Assembly: GCA_023053575.1 (NCBI GenBank) | Contig: JAKZAP010000014.1 | Span: forward strand, 3,162,001 to 3,226,000 | DNA: 64,000 bases | Direction: 5' to 3' | Origin: Branchinecta lynchi | Lineage: Eukaryota > Arthropoda > Branchiopoda > Anostraca > Branchinectidae | Part shown: piece after piece, positions 35,083 through 47,265 of the stretch | How the letters are laid out: every line of letters starts with the position of its first letter | How positions within the stretch are numbered: position 1 is the stretch's first letter | Program-made: the position numbers and the translations under genes | The notes under the pieces: model-generated | The model's database searches: none | Told to the model about the DNA's origin: nothing | What the model saw: only the letters and a program-made list of their open reading frames with translations

Positions 35083-35488
35083 CTTTGGATGATAGTCGTG
35101 GTAAAATTTTCATAACCGGTCTCCGGATGAATACGCTCCTCGGAAAGAATGTTCGGTCGCATGGTACGTTACGTAAATAGAACGAACGTGGCAAGCGTGA
35201 TAATTCGTGATAATCAGTGTATTGCTTGTAGCCTATAGTAGAGGAGAGAAAATACACTTCTGAACGGAAAAATCTCGGAAACGAAAACGGATGGCAATAC
35301 TACTGAAGTAGAATGAATTACTATCACAAGTACAACGTGTAAGATTTGGTGGGTTTTTTTTTTATGTCGTAGTAACCCTGCCACTGAGTAATGACACACC
35401 ACCACCACTACGGGGGTCCTTCGACTTGTTCAGTTCATGTTTTTTTTTCCTGTGACCTGATCTGGGAGAGAACTTTAAAATGAAGAAT

Positions 35489-36023
35489 AATAAATATTCT
35501 TTCAGCCAAAGCTGACTGCAACTCATATTTGATAGTACAAAACGGATACGTCAGCTGAATTTTACTCGAGCTATATTTCGGCTCTTCTTGGCTAGGGTCA
35601 TCTTCAGGTTCAAGCCGCTCAAGTTGGAAAATACGACTTGTGGAAAAACAGTTAAACAATTCAAATTGGTAAAGAAATAGAAAACCGTAATTTTCGGGGT
35701 TTTTTCTTGATCAGCTAATTATTCCTCTATGATGATGTTTGAGGGATAAACATAAATTCGGATATTTCGGTTGCACTTCCGGCAAACCCTCCTCAGCGAA
35801 AAACAAAACAAAACTAAATCATAAAATCCACCACAATAACAACAGGAGAACGATGTGGAACCAACAGACAATAAGACGATTGGTTGGAGGTATAGCTGGT
35901 GCTGTGACTTCATTTTTTCCCAACTTGAGCGGCTTTGAGCCTGAAGAGGACCCTGGCCAAGAAGGGCCGAACTATAGCTCTAATAAAATTCAGCTGACGT
36001 ATCCGTTTTGCACTATCAAATAT
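35489..36023. mobile_element. Inverted-dimer insertion with 10-bp direct repeats and unique centre
   Basis: A minus-oriented arm (about 35,525-35,637) and a plus-oriented arm (about 35,919-36,022) of the CTGAAGAGGACCCTGGCC family face each other across ~280 bp. The pair is flanked by AATGAAGAAT at 35,479-35,488 and 36,024-36,033. The centre has no open frame of note. The arms are diverged, so this is older than the 17.6-kb insertion. Confidence 0.75.
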
Positions 36024-36672
36024 AATGAAGAATGAAATATTAAAGAGGACGATAGTAAAAATGGGAAAACTCGCTGCAACACGACTGCCGAAAGAACTGT
36101 GTTGATATGGTGGATAATATGGGATACCATTGGAAGGGATTGATTGTTGTAAAATTGTTGCACTTTTTTTTCTGCAAAACCCCGCCAACCCGCTGACCCC
36201 AGTGGGTCAGACAATATAAGATCGCTTAGTGGATCTTCGAGATTTTCTTCTTGAAAATCTGGCAATTGTTGAGCAAAAATACACTAAGAAACTTCCACAG
36301 AAACGATTGAAAGAAACAAATACTGCCAATCTTTAGTATTTTTATTACTTTCTGTACATAGACAAGTTACTCTTTTTGTCTGTTTTGATAACATCAGAGT
36401 TGAGCTGTTGTTCATGCCACTAAAGTGTTCCACGGTCGGGTCGTTGTCCTGGTTGGAAGTTGGAATTGTCGATTCGATGGTTGTGTACTGGTGTCTTATT
36501 CTCCTGATTTAACTCATTTAACGACAATACATGACAATATGATTCCAGAATTCCAGACTAAAATTGCTGAAACACACTTTCAACGGTGCTAACATAGCCT
36601 CACCCAGGTTATGCCTGTGAACTTTACAAAGAAACTGCTGGTTCTTATCGTCGTATAGCTAAAAAATAACTA

Positions 36673-39265
36673 GACCTACGTTGCCTGGGCAACGTGAAGT
36701 GTTGCGGCAAACTTTGTCCGGCTTCGCCGACTAAAGTGTTGCGAGAGCAACACTTCGTTTTAGTTTCTTCCCTGTCGGTTAAATGCTTAAGTTGCCAACT
36801 TATCGAGGCTTTTAAAAGGTATGTTCTATAAAAGAATCATCACATGATCAAAAGCTATTGTTCAGCGTTGTAAAAACAACAACAATAGGATATCGGAAGA
36901 AGGGACTAAATTGACTTCGCAGTCAGTTGAACTTTAATCCTTTTCAATCGTAGACATCGCAACGGATGAAAGCTTGGAACAATATCTTATATAATCTAGT
37001 TGGTATTATAAAGCTATCCGTAACTTTTCAGGATTAAAATACCGTATTAACCTATTACGAAACTCCTCATTGTTCTACATTATCGATTGTACCCGTTGCG
37101 TAAACAGTTAATCCTAGGTTACAGCGATAGACCATCGATACAAACTTTCTACCGTAAGGTTTATAGAAATTGAATACAATGTGCACCAATTTACAAAAGT
37201 TCTAGCCCCTCGTGAACCGATTCTTACTTACAAGTCTCTCTCCCGTGATAGACATCAAGTTCACCGGATAAAAATAATGGGTACACTAGCGAGCAGAAGT
37301 TGTAAACCCCTCATCCCTGAAGATGATTGTAGCATAACAGCCGCTTATTACTTACAAGCCCCTTGCATGTCTTACAATTGGGAACCAAATTGTTCTTACC
37401 ATCGAATACACCGGAAACAAATAACAGGTACACCAACTAGCAAAAGCTGCAAACCCCTCATTGCCGAAGATGAGTATGAGCCAACAGTTGACTGTTGCAT
37501 ACATGTCCCCTACATGTCTCACAACTGATATCGCCTATTTTTGGTTTCAGTGTGTACGTTACTACTGAAGTTGTCAACCCCTTTAAACTTTCAAACTGGT
37601 TTTTTTTCTTCGCTGTCGGTTAATGCTGAAGTTGTCAACTTATCGAAGCTTTTTAAACGGGATGTTCTAAAAAAATTAATCATATGATCAAAAGGTATTC
37701 TTCAGCGTTGTAAAAACAACAACAAAATAATATAGGAAGAAGGGACTAAACTAACTTTGAAGTCAGTTGAACTTTATCCTTTTCAATCGTAGAAATTGTG
37801 ACGGATGAAAACTTGGGACAAAATCTTATATAATCTAGTTGGTATTATAAAGCTTTTCAGGATTAAAATACCATAGATGACACTATTAATTATTATGAAA
37901 CTACCTCATTGCTTTACACGTTCGTTTGTATCCGTTGTGTAAACAGTTAATCCTAGGTTACATTGATAGACCATCGACACAAACTTTCTTACCGTCAGTT
38001 TTACAGAAATCGAATACAATGTGCACCCATTTGCAAAGATTCCTAGCCCCTCGTGAACCGATTCCTACTTACAAGTCCCTCTCCCGTGATATACATTAAG
38101 ATAAGTTAACTGAAAACATTAAGTTAACCGAAAACAAATAATGGGTACACCAGCTAGCAAAAGTTGCAAACCCGTCATCGCAGAAGATGATTGTAGCATA
38201 ACAGCCGATTATTACTTACAAGTCACTTGCATATCTTGCCATTGGGAACCAAATTGTTCTTACCATCGAATACACCGGAAACAAATAACAGGTACATCAA
38301 CTAGCATAAGCTGCAAACCCCTCATTGCCGAAGATGCATATGAGCTAACAGTCGACTGTTGCTTAAAAGTCCCCGACATCTCTCATAACTGGTATCGCCT
38401 ATTTTTGGTTTCAGTGTACCTTACTACTGAAGTTGTCAACGCCTTTGAAATTTTCAAACTGGTGTTTCTCATGAAGGAATTTTTGTACAAAAAATGGATG
38501 ACATATACTTCGATCAGCTCATCAATGGCTATCGATTGCCGTCGAAAAAAAAATCTACCTGTCTTAGTTCAAAAGTTGACTTTTTTGCCGCGCCAACTTT
38601 CTAACGTCACGACTTAGACAAGCGCAAAGGATAAGCTCTAGTTTCTTTAGCAATGAGACGACTATTAAACTTTAAGAGGCACATCTGATACCGTTACTCT
38701 ACCGCAAACCCAAGTGCAAAAAAAATATGATAAACTCGTCGCAGACATCGATAGAAACAATAGATGGCAGCACTTTCGTTTTTCTGTAGATTTTTCTATT
38801 TATCCCTCAAAGAAGATATGTTGGCTGTGGGGCCGGTAACCGCCGCATATATTTAACACTTATAGATTTTAGTCCATCTTCAATTTGAAACTGGTGCCTG
38901 CCTGCTTGCGTGCTAGAACGGAGCTTTCCACTCGAAAGCAGAAACATGGTTTGATGGAACGAAAACTTCAGATGGTCCTCTCTGACATAGGTTATACAAC
39001 TCCACTTCACTTCGCAAACCGTAGGCTCTGGCTCGAGGACAAGCAAAAACCATCCTTATTAGCCCCAGGCAAGAGTTCTACGGAGCTTTCCAAAATGTAA
39101 TGTCATATTCATCAATCCGGCCTAGATCCACACTTTCCGTAAAAACCGCACAGGTTAGACCCTTCCCAGTTACCAGGAATAAAATAAAATCGGCGGCATA
39201 GGAAAAAAAAAAAAAAAAAAAACCAGGACAAAACCAAAGTGTTGCTCTCGCAACACAACAAGCAA
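36673..39265. repeat. Composite repeat: ~835-bp tandem duplication between two copies of one hairpin
   Basis: The hairpin AGTGTTGCGAGAGCAACACT (36,731-36,750) reappears in inverted orientation at 39,238-39,257, possibly marking the two ends of one element. Between them, 36,767-37,600 is repeated at 37,602-38,440 (for example AAGTTGTCAACTTATCGA, TTCAGCGTTGTAAAAACAAC, GTCAGTTGAACTTTA). Each copy contains two or more smaller ~127-bp units. The frames at 37,181-37,528 and 38,141-38,617 translate these units into a Cys-containing repeat (SCKPLIAED, CxxxSHNW). I know no such protein family and favour a chance open frame. Confidence 0.6.
38890..39180. repeat. Dispersed repeat family C, copy 1 (second copy 44,625-44,800)
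   Basis: TCGAGGACAAGCAAAAACCATCC, CCCCAGGCAAGAGTTCTAC, CCAAAATGTAATGTCATATTC, CACTTTCCGT and CCGCACAGGTTAGACC occur in the same order at 44,640-44,790. Identity is high, so dispersal was fairly recent. Confidence 0.6.
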
Positions 39266-39952
39266 TGTCCGCCGTGACTGATCACGAATGATAATTTGAA
39301 TTATGCGATGTAAGCGAATGAGGAACAAAAGGTTTCAAAAGCAAAACAGACCCACGGTATGGTATCACCAGAAAACCCTTTTTACCCCACGTCTGACAGG
39401 TTTATGCGAATCAGGCCCAGTTTCTATCCAATAACCAGTTGGCAAAACACGGTTTCCAAATCTGGGCTATGCGGTGATTATATTTTTCGCGTTATTTACA
39501 GCGCCCGCCCGATCGTTAAAGTGTGATAAATTCTAGGGTAGTAATTATCGTAGAGTATGACGGTGGCGAGTCCATAAATCTGACGGCTGCATTTCACGAT
39601 GACACAAGGCTAACATAAGATGTATCTTTTGACCGAGATTCAGATTCGCATGATTGTAGAATTGACTTAGTCCGGATGTGGCACAACTTTTGTTGTGGGA
39701 TTGGAAGTTTACGAATAAGTTTGTGGCAGCAGTTAGCAAGCGCATTAGGCGATTCTTAAAGCGTCACTAAAGACCCAACATTTTCTATTAATTCTGCATT
39801 TTCCAGTTCCGAATCACTATGCAGTAGCCTACAGTTCTCATTCGTGCCTCAATTATCACAAAAAAGAACTGCGCTGGGATACATAATTATTTTCCTTTAA
39901 AAGGAAAAGACGTGAACCTCCCTGGCGACGAGACTTAGAACAACCTTCAGTT

Positions 39953-40845
39953 TTCTTTCCTGTTTAAGTTCTAATCTGCTATCTCTGTGTAATGAAATGC
40001 TCATAATGAGGCGAGGTCGGACGGACGTAGCTTGTGGTGCAGAAGTGGTATAAGTAAATTGTTCTCGACGAGTTTCTTTTTTGTGAATTATGGTCCTTTG
40101 TGAATGGTTCTTTGTGAAAGCATAACTCTTACTAGAAATTATATTTTCCCGATAAACTGGCTCATAAATATCGTTTCTGATAATACCAATACAAGCCCCG
40201 TGAAACTGGCGATTTTCTTGTTCGCTTGTCAACTCTATCTACAGTTCTCCTTCACCTAAAACATTGTCCAAATAGGTGTTGTTGGTTGTATAACGCTTAT
40301 TGCAGATTCCTGTTTTCCTCGGGGTGCGCTGTCATAAGGCGAATAAGGAGAATAGAGCCAGGTTCTATTTTTATCATGCAAAGCCAAACAGATCGTTGGT
40401 TCTTTCCTGTTCAAGTTCTAATCTGCTACCTCTGTGTATGAAATGCTCATAATAAGGCGAGGTCGGACGGACATAGCTGTGGCGCAGAAGTGGTACGAGT
40501 AAATTGTTCTCGACGAGTTTCTTTTTTGTGAGTTATGGTCCTTTGTGAATGGTTCTCTGTGAAAGCATAACTCTTACTAGAAATTATATTTTCCCGATAA
40601 ACTGGCTCATAAATATCGTTTCTGATAATACCAATACAAGCCCCGTGAAACTGGCGATTTTCTTGTTCGCTTGTCAACTCTATCTACAGTTCTCCTTCAC
40701 CTAAAACATCGTCCAAATAGGTGTTGTTGGTTGTATAACGCTTATTGCAGATTCCTGTTTTCCTCGGGGTGCGCTGTCATAAGGCGAATAAGGAGAATAG
40801 AGCCAGGTTCTATTTTCATCATGCAAAGCCAAACAGATCGCTTGG
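39953..40845. repeat. 447-bp tandem duplication
   Basis: 39,953-40,399 and 40,400-40,845 are nearly identical (a few substitutions and single-base indels). Both contain TGAAATGCTCATAATRAGGCGAGG, CTTACTAGAAATTATATTTTCCC and ATAGAGCCAGGTTCTATTTT. The same ~77-codon minus-strand frame occurs in both copies, but its C-terminal part differs by frame, which argues against it being a gene. Confidence 0.8.
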
Positions 40846-41233
40846 TTGGTTCCGCCAGCAGGCCGAGAAGAGGAGCAGCATCGTCAGGGTTGCCACGGGA
40901 AGCACTAAAGTTCTACTTTTTTGAAAGCTGAAGAAACAACTTTTCTTCATAAGACCAGGTTTTGTTCTGTTACGACTGCTTATTGTTAGTTCGAGGACAA
41001 ATGCCTTTCCATCCGTTAATTTAATAGCTCAAGGGCGTCAAATCGTATTCTTAACACTTTTCTGATCTTTAGAAGCTCGAAAAATTGTATCAGCGTGGCA
41101 ACGCCGAACGCTGCAACGCTAAGTACCTATTGGGTTCCTATTTGAACAGGCGTATGTAGTAAACTTCGCGTATATAACTTCCTATTTGAACAATGCTTAA
41201 GCTGAGGTTGGACGCAAAATGGCACCGTGGTCA

Positions 41234-41410
41234 ACAAGACCAAAGGTGTCGATGGGATCCCTAAAATTTAATATTTGGTTCAGACAATCGGGTTTTGTCT
41301 TCGCCAGATCTTGTCTTCTGATTTTCGAGGGGGGTTTTACCTGCGGGTCGGACAAAAAAGTACAAAAAAAAAATAGATCAGAGGGGAAAGCCTATAAAAA
41401 TGATTATTTG
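41234..41410 (+). mobile_element. End fragment of the CCGTCYG family plus partial poly-G/C MITE (copy 11)
   Basis: 41,234-41,318 is a terminal fragment (CAAGACCAAAGGTGTCGATG). 41,321-41,405 is an internal piece of the poly-G/C MITE (GGTCGGACAAAAAAGTAC, AAGCCTATAAAAATGATTAT) with both ends missing. Confidence 0.6.
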
Positions 41411-41554
41411 ATTTGGGCTACTATGTTCAGGTTTTTAGTGGACTGTTCCTTGGAACAATCCACTATTGCGAGTGCTGTAGCAGCTTTCGGCTTTCGGTTT
41501 CCGGTTTTCGGTTTTCACCGTATTTTTGTGGAGCTCATAACTCGTGAACCAGTT

Positions 41555-42260
41555 CAAGTACCAAGTTCAAACTTGGTACAATTGTGGGTATTGGTGTCTA
41601 GTTGTGCCTTTTAAGGGTCCCACCTCCACCCCAACTCGGTTCAGGGGCAAATGGGCCCAGATTGCCCTGTGAATAAAGTTCATAACTTGACCAGAACTGG
41701 ACAAAAGACGATGGAATTCCTTGGAAGTGTAGATCCTGGGGCTGGAAATTGCTCTTAAAGTTGCACCTCTCCCATCCACCCCGCTCATGGGCAACTCGGC
41801 CCAGATTGCCCAGGAGTAAAGTTCGTTACCCTTCCCGAGAATCAACAGGTATCAAGTTGAAACTTGGTAGGATTGTGAGCATTGGGGTGTCTTTTTACTT
41901 ATTGCGGGTCCTCAACCCCACCCACACTTGGTTCAGGGGCAATTGGGCCCAGATTGCCCCTTTTCTAATGTTTTTAATTAGACAATAACTGGAGATAAAC
42001 TTTGTGCTTTTGGTTCATAGGGACCGGGGAGAGTTGACCCCCCCCCCCTCCCCGTTCCTGGGCAAGTGGGCCCAAAATTGCCCATTAAAAAAGTTTTTGA
42101 CCCGTGACTGGAATCAAACTATAAGCTGGTAGACTTGAGGAAAAAAGGCGAAAATACGCATTTTGACGGGTCTCCCCCCCCTCCCGTTCATGGGCAGCCG
42201 GGCCCAGCTTTCCCATGAGTTAAGTTCGTCTATGACAGGTCTCAAGTCCAACTCTTGTAT
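41555..42260 (+). repeat. ~140-bp tandem array with GGGCCCAGATTGCCC core
   Basis: Five units spaced 122-148 bp share CCCACCC...TGGTTCAGGGGCAA, then TGGGCCCAGATTGCCC, then AAGTTCRTAAC. The cores lie near 41,653; 41,797; 41,945; 42,067 and 42,204. The core GGGCAAYTGGGCCCAGATTGCCC is an imperfect palindrome. It is preceded by AGTGGACTGTTCCTTGGAACAATCCACT, a perfect-arm hairpin at 41,437-41,464. Noncoding. Confidence 0.65.
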
Positions 42261-43931
42261 ATTTGGGGAGATATGTCATGGATGAGGTATTTGGTGTAAC
42301 ATAAACAAATAAGACGACGCGACGTACTTTAATCTTTAATGAACAGTTGGAAACTCGACTGTTTTGTCATATGATCAACGATATGCCGTTCTTAATGAAT
42401 TGTGACAAAGGGGGCATCAGTCTGCTACTAATTGGTTTATTGCACTTGTTATTACCTTGCTAACGGAAAAGGCTTAAAGAGTGGGACTAGCAGGCGGACC
42501 ATTCAGTGTTCGAACAAATGCTATTCGTGCAAGATCTTCGAAATTTCTTTGGATTTACACTGACGGTCTGTTTACATTTAAAGATTTAAAGGGGGGGGGG
42601 GTGATTACAACGTTATTTCAATACTTGTTTGGTTATTCGGGAAGAGAAATGTCTTGGTTCTAAAGCTGTCTGTATATTAATGTGATAAACATTTTACTTT
42701 TACACTCCACGTCTGAGCGCTTGCGCACTTGTTTAATACAGGTTTTACAAAAAAAATCGCAACTTCTTAATGATGAATTCCGGATGGGAATTTGCTTGGT
42801 TTCTTTGCATTTCGGATGACGACAAAGGGCGGTACCAAAACAAATTGTTGCCGGTTGGCCAGTGCTCCGTAACACACGAAACTATAAACATGCACAGTGC
42901 ATACCTACAGAATTCAACCTGAGATCTCCCCCTTGTTCATCCAGGTGCGAAAACACATGTAAACAAAAGCCAAGGCCCAGGGGATTTTGACTCTCACCTC
43001 AGACTGTACTTTGGCTTTTCTTCAGCGAAAATATCACGAACTCTTGACACAACTCACTTCCTTCAGGTTGCCACGTGCAAGGTTTAACCTCTTTTCTCGC
43101 CCCACGAATGCAGTCAGCGACGCCAGGATTCTAAAATTCCTTCCATGTTCTAAAATTATTTAGCATTATCGTGACCTTAGATAGAGTCAAAAGTTCGTCC
43201 TTACGAATATTCTGAATGTATCCTTTCTTTTTTATTTCCGTTCTTGCTGGAAACTTGTCGCTATGTAGGAGAAGAATGTTTCGTGCATTAAATCTTGGCT
43301 GATCTGGTAGTGACGGGGACCCACAAGAGAGGTTAGGTTGGAGTGAGATTAAAACGTCCAGATTTTGAAATTGACTTTATTGTTCATCGCTGACGAGAGC
43401 GAAGTATTGAAGACGGAAATGGGCTTTTCAAAGGTAAACCTGATCCAGAGATGGCGTCCGAAGCCCCGGAGCAATTCTTTGCCTTAGATGAACAAATCGG
43501 ATTCCATACCGCATTTCTTCACAGATTAGCCTAGCAACGGTGACGTGCTGTCGGAAGCCCCCCTTAGAATGAAATACTGGTTCTCCTCCTTCACGCAAGA
43601 GGGGACCCATTCACTACGGCTAAAACATTGTTCTGAAAGGCCGGGGTTTTGTAAGCCTCTACTGATTCAATAGGTCGGTCCTTTCACAAACGCCTTTGCA
43701 CATTCCGTAGGGTTGATGGATCTCGTAACGAAAAGTAACCTTTCTGACCTGGCGGGTCATGTTTCAGGGAAATCGCTTCAAGCTGCACCAAGGGATCAGT
43801 GATATTTAATTAATTTGCAAAATGAAAATCAAGGCGTCAAAATCACTGCACAATTGTTCCGTAACAATTTGATTTTGCCCTGAACAACAGATGGCGTTTC
43901 GCTCCGTGGCTGTCGAAGACCGTGGCTGTCA
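42261..43931. other. No supported gene
   Basis: Only short frames are present. G10 lies at 42,591. The frames at 42,660-42,875 and 43,428-43,610 (minus) match nothing I know. Confidence 0.5.
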
Positions 43932-44215
43932 TCAGGGGCGTCACTAGCCTTTTACCTTCGGGGGGGGGGGGGGGGGGGGGGGTCGGTTTGTGCCGACGAA
44001 CTAAAAAAAATTGTCGACGAAACACGCCTTGCCGCTTCGTGGCAACGGCGTACATTTCCCACCAGCATAAAACAGAACCGGTGTAAAACTAACTGTAATG
44101 CATCAGTTGAGATTATTCCCTTAATGTAATTTGGTACATTAAAGTTCACAGATTCGGCATTTCATTTCAGTATTCGCTAAAAAGTGAAGCTTCCAACGTC
44201 AGCAACTTAACAAGC
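43932..44215. mobile_element. CAGGGGCGTCACTAG-ended element carrying dispersed family B
   Basis: The left end CAGGGGCGTCACTAGCC matches the hAT CAGTCGG family, followed by a G22 run at about 43,961-43,982 and then family B (see 16,500-16,740). The right end is not recognisable. Confidence 0.5.
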
Positions 44216-44269
44216 GGAAGAAGAAATTGAAAAAGCGAGATTTACTCGATTAGCGATTTGCATGTATCT

Positions 44270-45325
44270 ACCGAAACGTACGTGGATGGATACCTGTGAC
44301 TTCGTAAAAGTTGTCCGCCTGTCTGTCCGTCTGTGAGCACGATAACTCTCGAAGGGAATGAAATATTTTGACGGTACTTGGTGTGAGGACTCTTTGGGTT
44401 AAGGAACAGATCGAGTTTGTAGATGGGCTCTGTAGCCCAACATCGAGGGGTGGGGGAGGGGGTTCAAATTAAGGGGCGTACACATTTTTTTAACAGCTAA
44501 TGCGATACTTGTTTAGGGGTAAGAAGACATTCTGAACAGGAATATGAAAAACAAATTATCGCCGGACATGTAGTTCGTCCGGAATCCGGCCAAAACTGGA
44601 AAGTTTGTTAAAAGTAAAAGTTTTCACTTCACACACCGTAGCCCTGGCTCGACTACAAGCAAAAACCATCCCTTTTGGCCCCAGGCAAGAGTTCTACACA
44701 GTTTTCCAAAATGTAATGTCATATTCATCTATCCGGCCTAAGGTCCACACTTTCCGTCAAAACCGCACAGGTTAGACCTTACCACTTTTTAGTAATAAGT
44801 TGAAACTGGACGACGAGAAAAAAAAACTACGGCAAAGTTTCCAAAACCGAAAATTTGTTAAAAGCAGAAGTTTTATCTGAAGGCGATCGATTTAGGCCGC
44901 ATTTAACAATCATTTTCTACCCGGAATTCGGCTTAAACCTGAAAATTTGTTGTAAGTAAAAGTTTTATCTGAAGTTGATTATATGTTCGATATAGGATAA
45001 GGAGATACACTGCATACTATTTTAAGCTTTAGTTTTTGTCGGATAAGTAGTTCGCTCGGAATCCGATCGAAACCGGAGATTTGGCAGAAGTAAGGCAGGA
45101 AGTTTTGATCCCATTTGTCAAAGTGTATATGACGTATAGCCCAGAGGTAAATACACACATGCTGAATCCAATCTGAACTTGGTTTTCTCAAATCATTAGC
45201 CATTGGCCATATTCTGTTTCTCAATCTATTAGTATTAAGACGAAGACCTGATATCTAAAAGACCAAATTACCTGGATCAGATATTAATGTTTGGGATCCC
45301 ATCGAAACGTTTGGTCTTGTTCCAG
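44270..45325 (+). repeat. CCGTCYG repeat family, copy 3, with family C inserted
   Basis: It starts CGAAACGTACGTGGATGGATAC and the GTCTGTCCGTCTGTGAGCAC block, with several CCGGAATYCGG modules (near 44,575; 44,920; 45,055). It ends GGGATCCCATCGAAACG at 45,292-45,308. Dispersed family C (44,625-44,800) interrupts it. Confidence 0.6.
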
Positions 45326-45689
45326 GAGAAACCTTGTATTTACGAGAAAGACGTAATGAGTTGCCTTTGATGAAATCTTACCTCGATAGAGATAAGAATA
45401 ATCTGAGTAGCAAATACTGCAGTTAACTTTAATGCTTACTCGGAGATACTTTTTACAGTGTTCTTGTAGTTAGTTTTCATTAGAAGAGTTGTTTGTTTGT
45501 TCTGTATGCGATGGCCCTCGGACTTTAAGTAATATATATTATATCATATCATTATTAGTGTATCATAAAAACATATGTCATAAAATAAACAGAATCAACG
45601 AATCAACTGAATATCAAGAAAAAAATAGAAAAAAGATCAATATTACGTAAAGATCGAGTGTTATATAAAGAACATTTACCGTGACAAAT

Positions 45690-46136
45690 AAACCAGAAGT
45701 ATATTTTTAATTGAAAATCAATGTCGAAGCCTCGTACACAGACCAAGGCGAACTTTTCAGCAAACCATCCTTCCCCGAATTTCGCTCCCGAAATATTTCA
45801 ACTCTCAAATCATTTAAACTCAACCCTTTCGCACAGAAAATGAAACAAATTCTTAAATATTCTTTGAGCCCAAGCTGACTTTGAAACATTTATTCAAACA
45901 ATGTTTATTTATTCAAACAATGTTAATTATTACAGGTTTGTTTCCTTCCCCGAAGTTGAACCAGGAGATTGACAGCCTGACGAGGACCCTTGCCAAGAAG
46001 GGCCGAAATATCGCTGATGAAAAATCATAGCTGACGTATCCGTTGTAAACATTGTTTGAATAAACAAATTCTTATCCACACAATGACAAACTGGGCAGAA
46101 GTAAGGACCCCTAGATCGCACCTTCGAACTTCCCAC
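45690..46136 (-). mobile_element. Old LINE C-terminal fragment split by an inverted-dimer insertion
   Basis: On the minus strand 46,136-46,075 encodes a GPYFCPVCHC segment and 45,855-45,707 continues with a basic stretch. Together they resemble the C-terminal Cys cluster of the LINE at 49.4-49.7 kb (GPYFCPMCGC). The two halves are separated by a member of the inverted-dimer family (45,856-46,061) flanked by the 13-bp direct repeat AAACAAATTCTTA at 45,843-45,855 and 46,062-46,074. The LINE was therefore there first. Its reading frame has decayed. Confidence 0.6.
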
Positions 46137-46719
46137 ATGTTCACTCCCGCCAGGGGGGGGGGGGGGGCGTCAATTTAAATTCCTCAGGAGATCACCCTCC
46201 CTTCAAAATATTTCTAAGCCCCAGCACACTTCGGCAAAGTGATTGCCTTACTCAAGCATTATGCCCCCTGCTTTCTTAGATGTCTTTGTTTGTATAGTTT
46301 GTTCGTTTTTCTGCTTGAATAGTGATTGGTAAAGGCTGAAACTCTTCTGCTTAATATCTTCTTCAGGTGCTGTTTGGCATATTTCTGCCTCGGTCTCAGC
46401 TATCGATCCAACCATTATTTTACGAATTGTGAAATTATGCAAAAGAGGGAAAGGAAGGCCGTAGTTTCTGAAATTTGGCTGATAACCTACCTAAATTATA
46501 ATTACATTGCTATCGGCAGACTTCATTAAACCAGAATACGAAAACTGTGGAGCACTGCAAATTGGTTACAAGTCTTCTTTCATCCTAACGACGTTCTGCA
46601 TATGGTCAACGCCTTTTCTTTTCCATATCCTGCTAACTTTTCTGCCCAGTTTTTACATAGTTTCCTGCCATCATTTATTTCTGGTCATATCTTGTAAGTC
46701 TATTAGTTAATTTGTTTTG

Positions 46720-46800
46720 TGTCTGTGTATTTCGTAAATATTTTATTCCACTTCTAGTTTTAAGCTATTTGGCAACTAAACTTGATTGATTGACTGATTT
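46720..46800 (+). mobile_element. Probable LINE 3' end with TTGA-type tail
   Basis: TTTGTGTCTGTGTATTTCGT...GGCAACTAAACTTGATTGATTGACTGATT has the form of a 3' UTR ending in a short TTGA tract. No coding remnant is recognisable upstream. Confidence 0.4.
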
Positions 46801-46888
46801 TCTAAGAAAACCCTCGATAAATCCAACAAATCTTCAGTTAAGTTGTAGAGCACATCAAGTGATGTACGTGTATATATAAAACAGTATA

Positions 46889-47036
46889 CACTGTAAAAAT
46901 AAAATCTTGCAATATTTGCTACTGGGATTAGTCTTGTCTTTAAAAAGATAATCTTACCTCAGTAAAGATAAGATTAATCCCAATAGCAACTACTGCAGTT
47001 AACTTTAATCCTTACTCAGAGAATCCTCTTACAGTA
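46889..47036. mobile_element. TA-flanked MITE with CACTGTAAAA ends, copy 2
   Basis: The left end is TATACACTGTAAAAAT and the right end is CTTACAGTATA. The interior has CAATATTTGCTACTGGGAT and GATAAGATTAATCCC. A fragment of the same family lies at 45,383-45,461. Confidence 0.65.
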
Positions 47037-47089
47037 TATCTCTTGAACTCTCACTCCGTGAATGTTGAGTGCGCGGTCAGGTACGAATA

Positions 47090-47260
47090 CACTGTAAAAG
47101 TTGCTCCAAGAAAGGATTAAAATTATCTGCCGTATTTGCTACTGGGATTAACCTTATTTCTACTAGGATAAGATTAGTTCGATTCAGAGATAATCTTATC
47201 TTAGTAGAGACAAGATTAATCCCAGTAGCAAATACCGCAAGACTTTTTTTTTGTACAGTG
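47090..47260. mobile_element. TA-flanked MITE with CACTGTAAAA ends, copy 3
   Basis: CACTGTAAAAGTTGC and TTTTTGTACAGTG are flanked by TA at 47,088-47,089 and 47,261-47,262. GTATTTGCTACTGGGATTAA and its complement near the right end form the foldback. Confidence 0.7.
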
Positions 47261-47265
47261 TATTC

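Noticed and set aside
37181..38617. Cys-containing repeat protein
   Set aside because: The frames follow a nested noncoding repeat and no family is recognised. Kept only as a finding to test.
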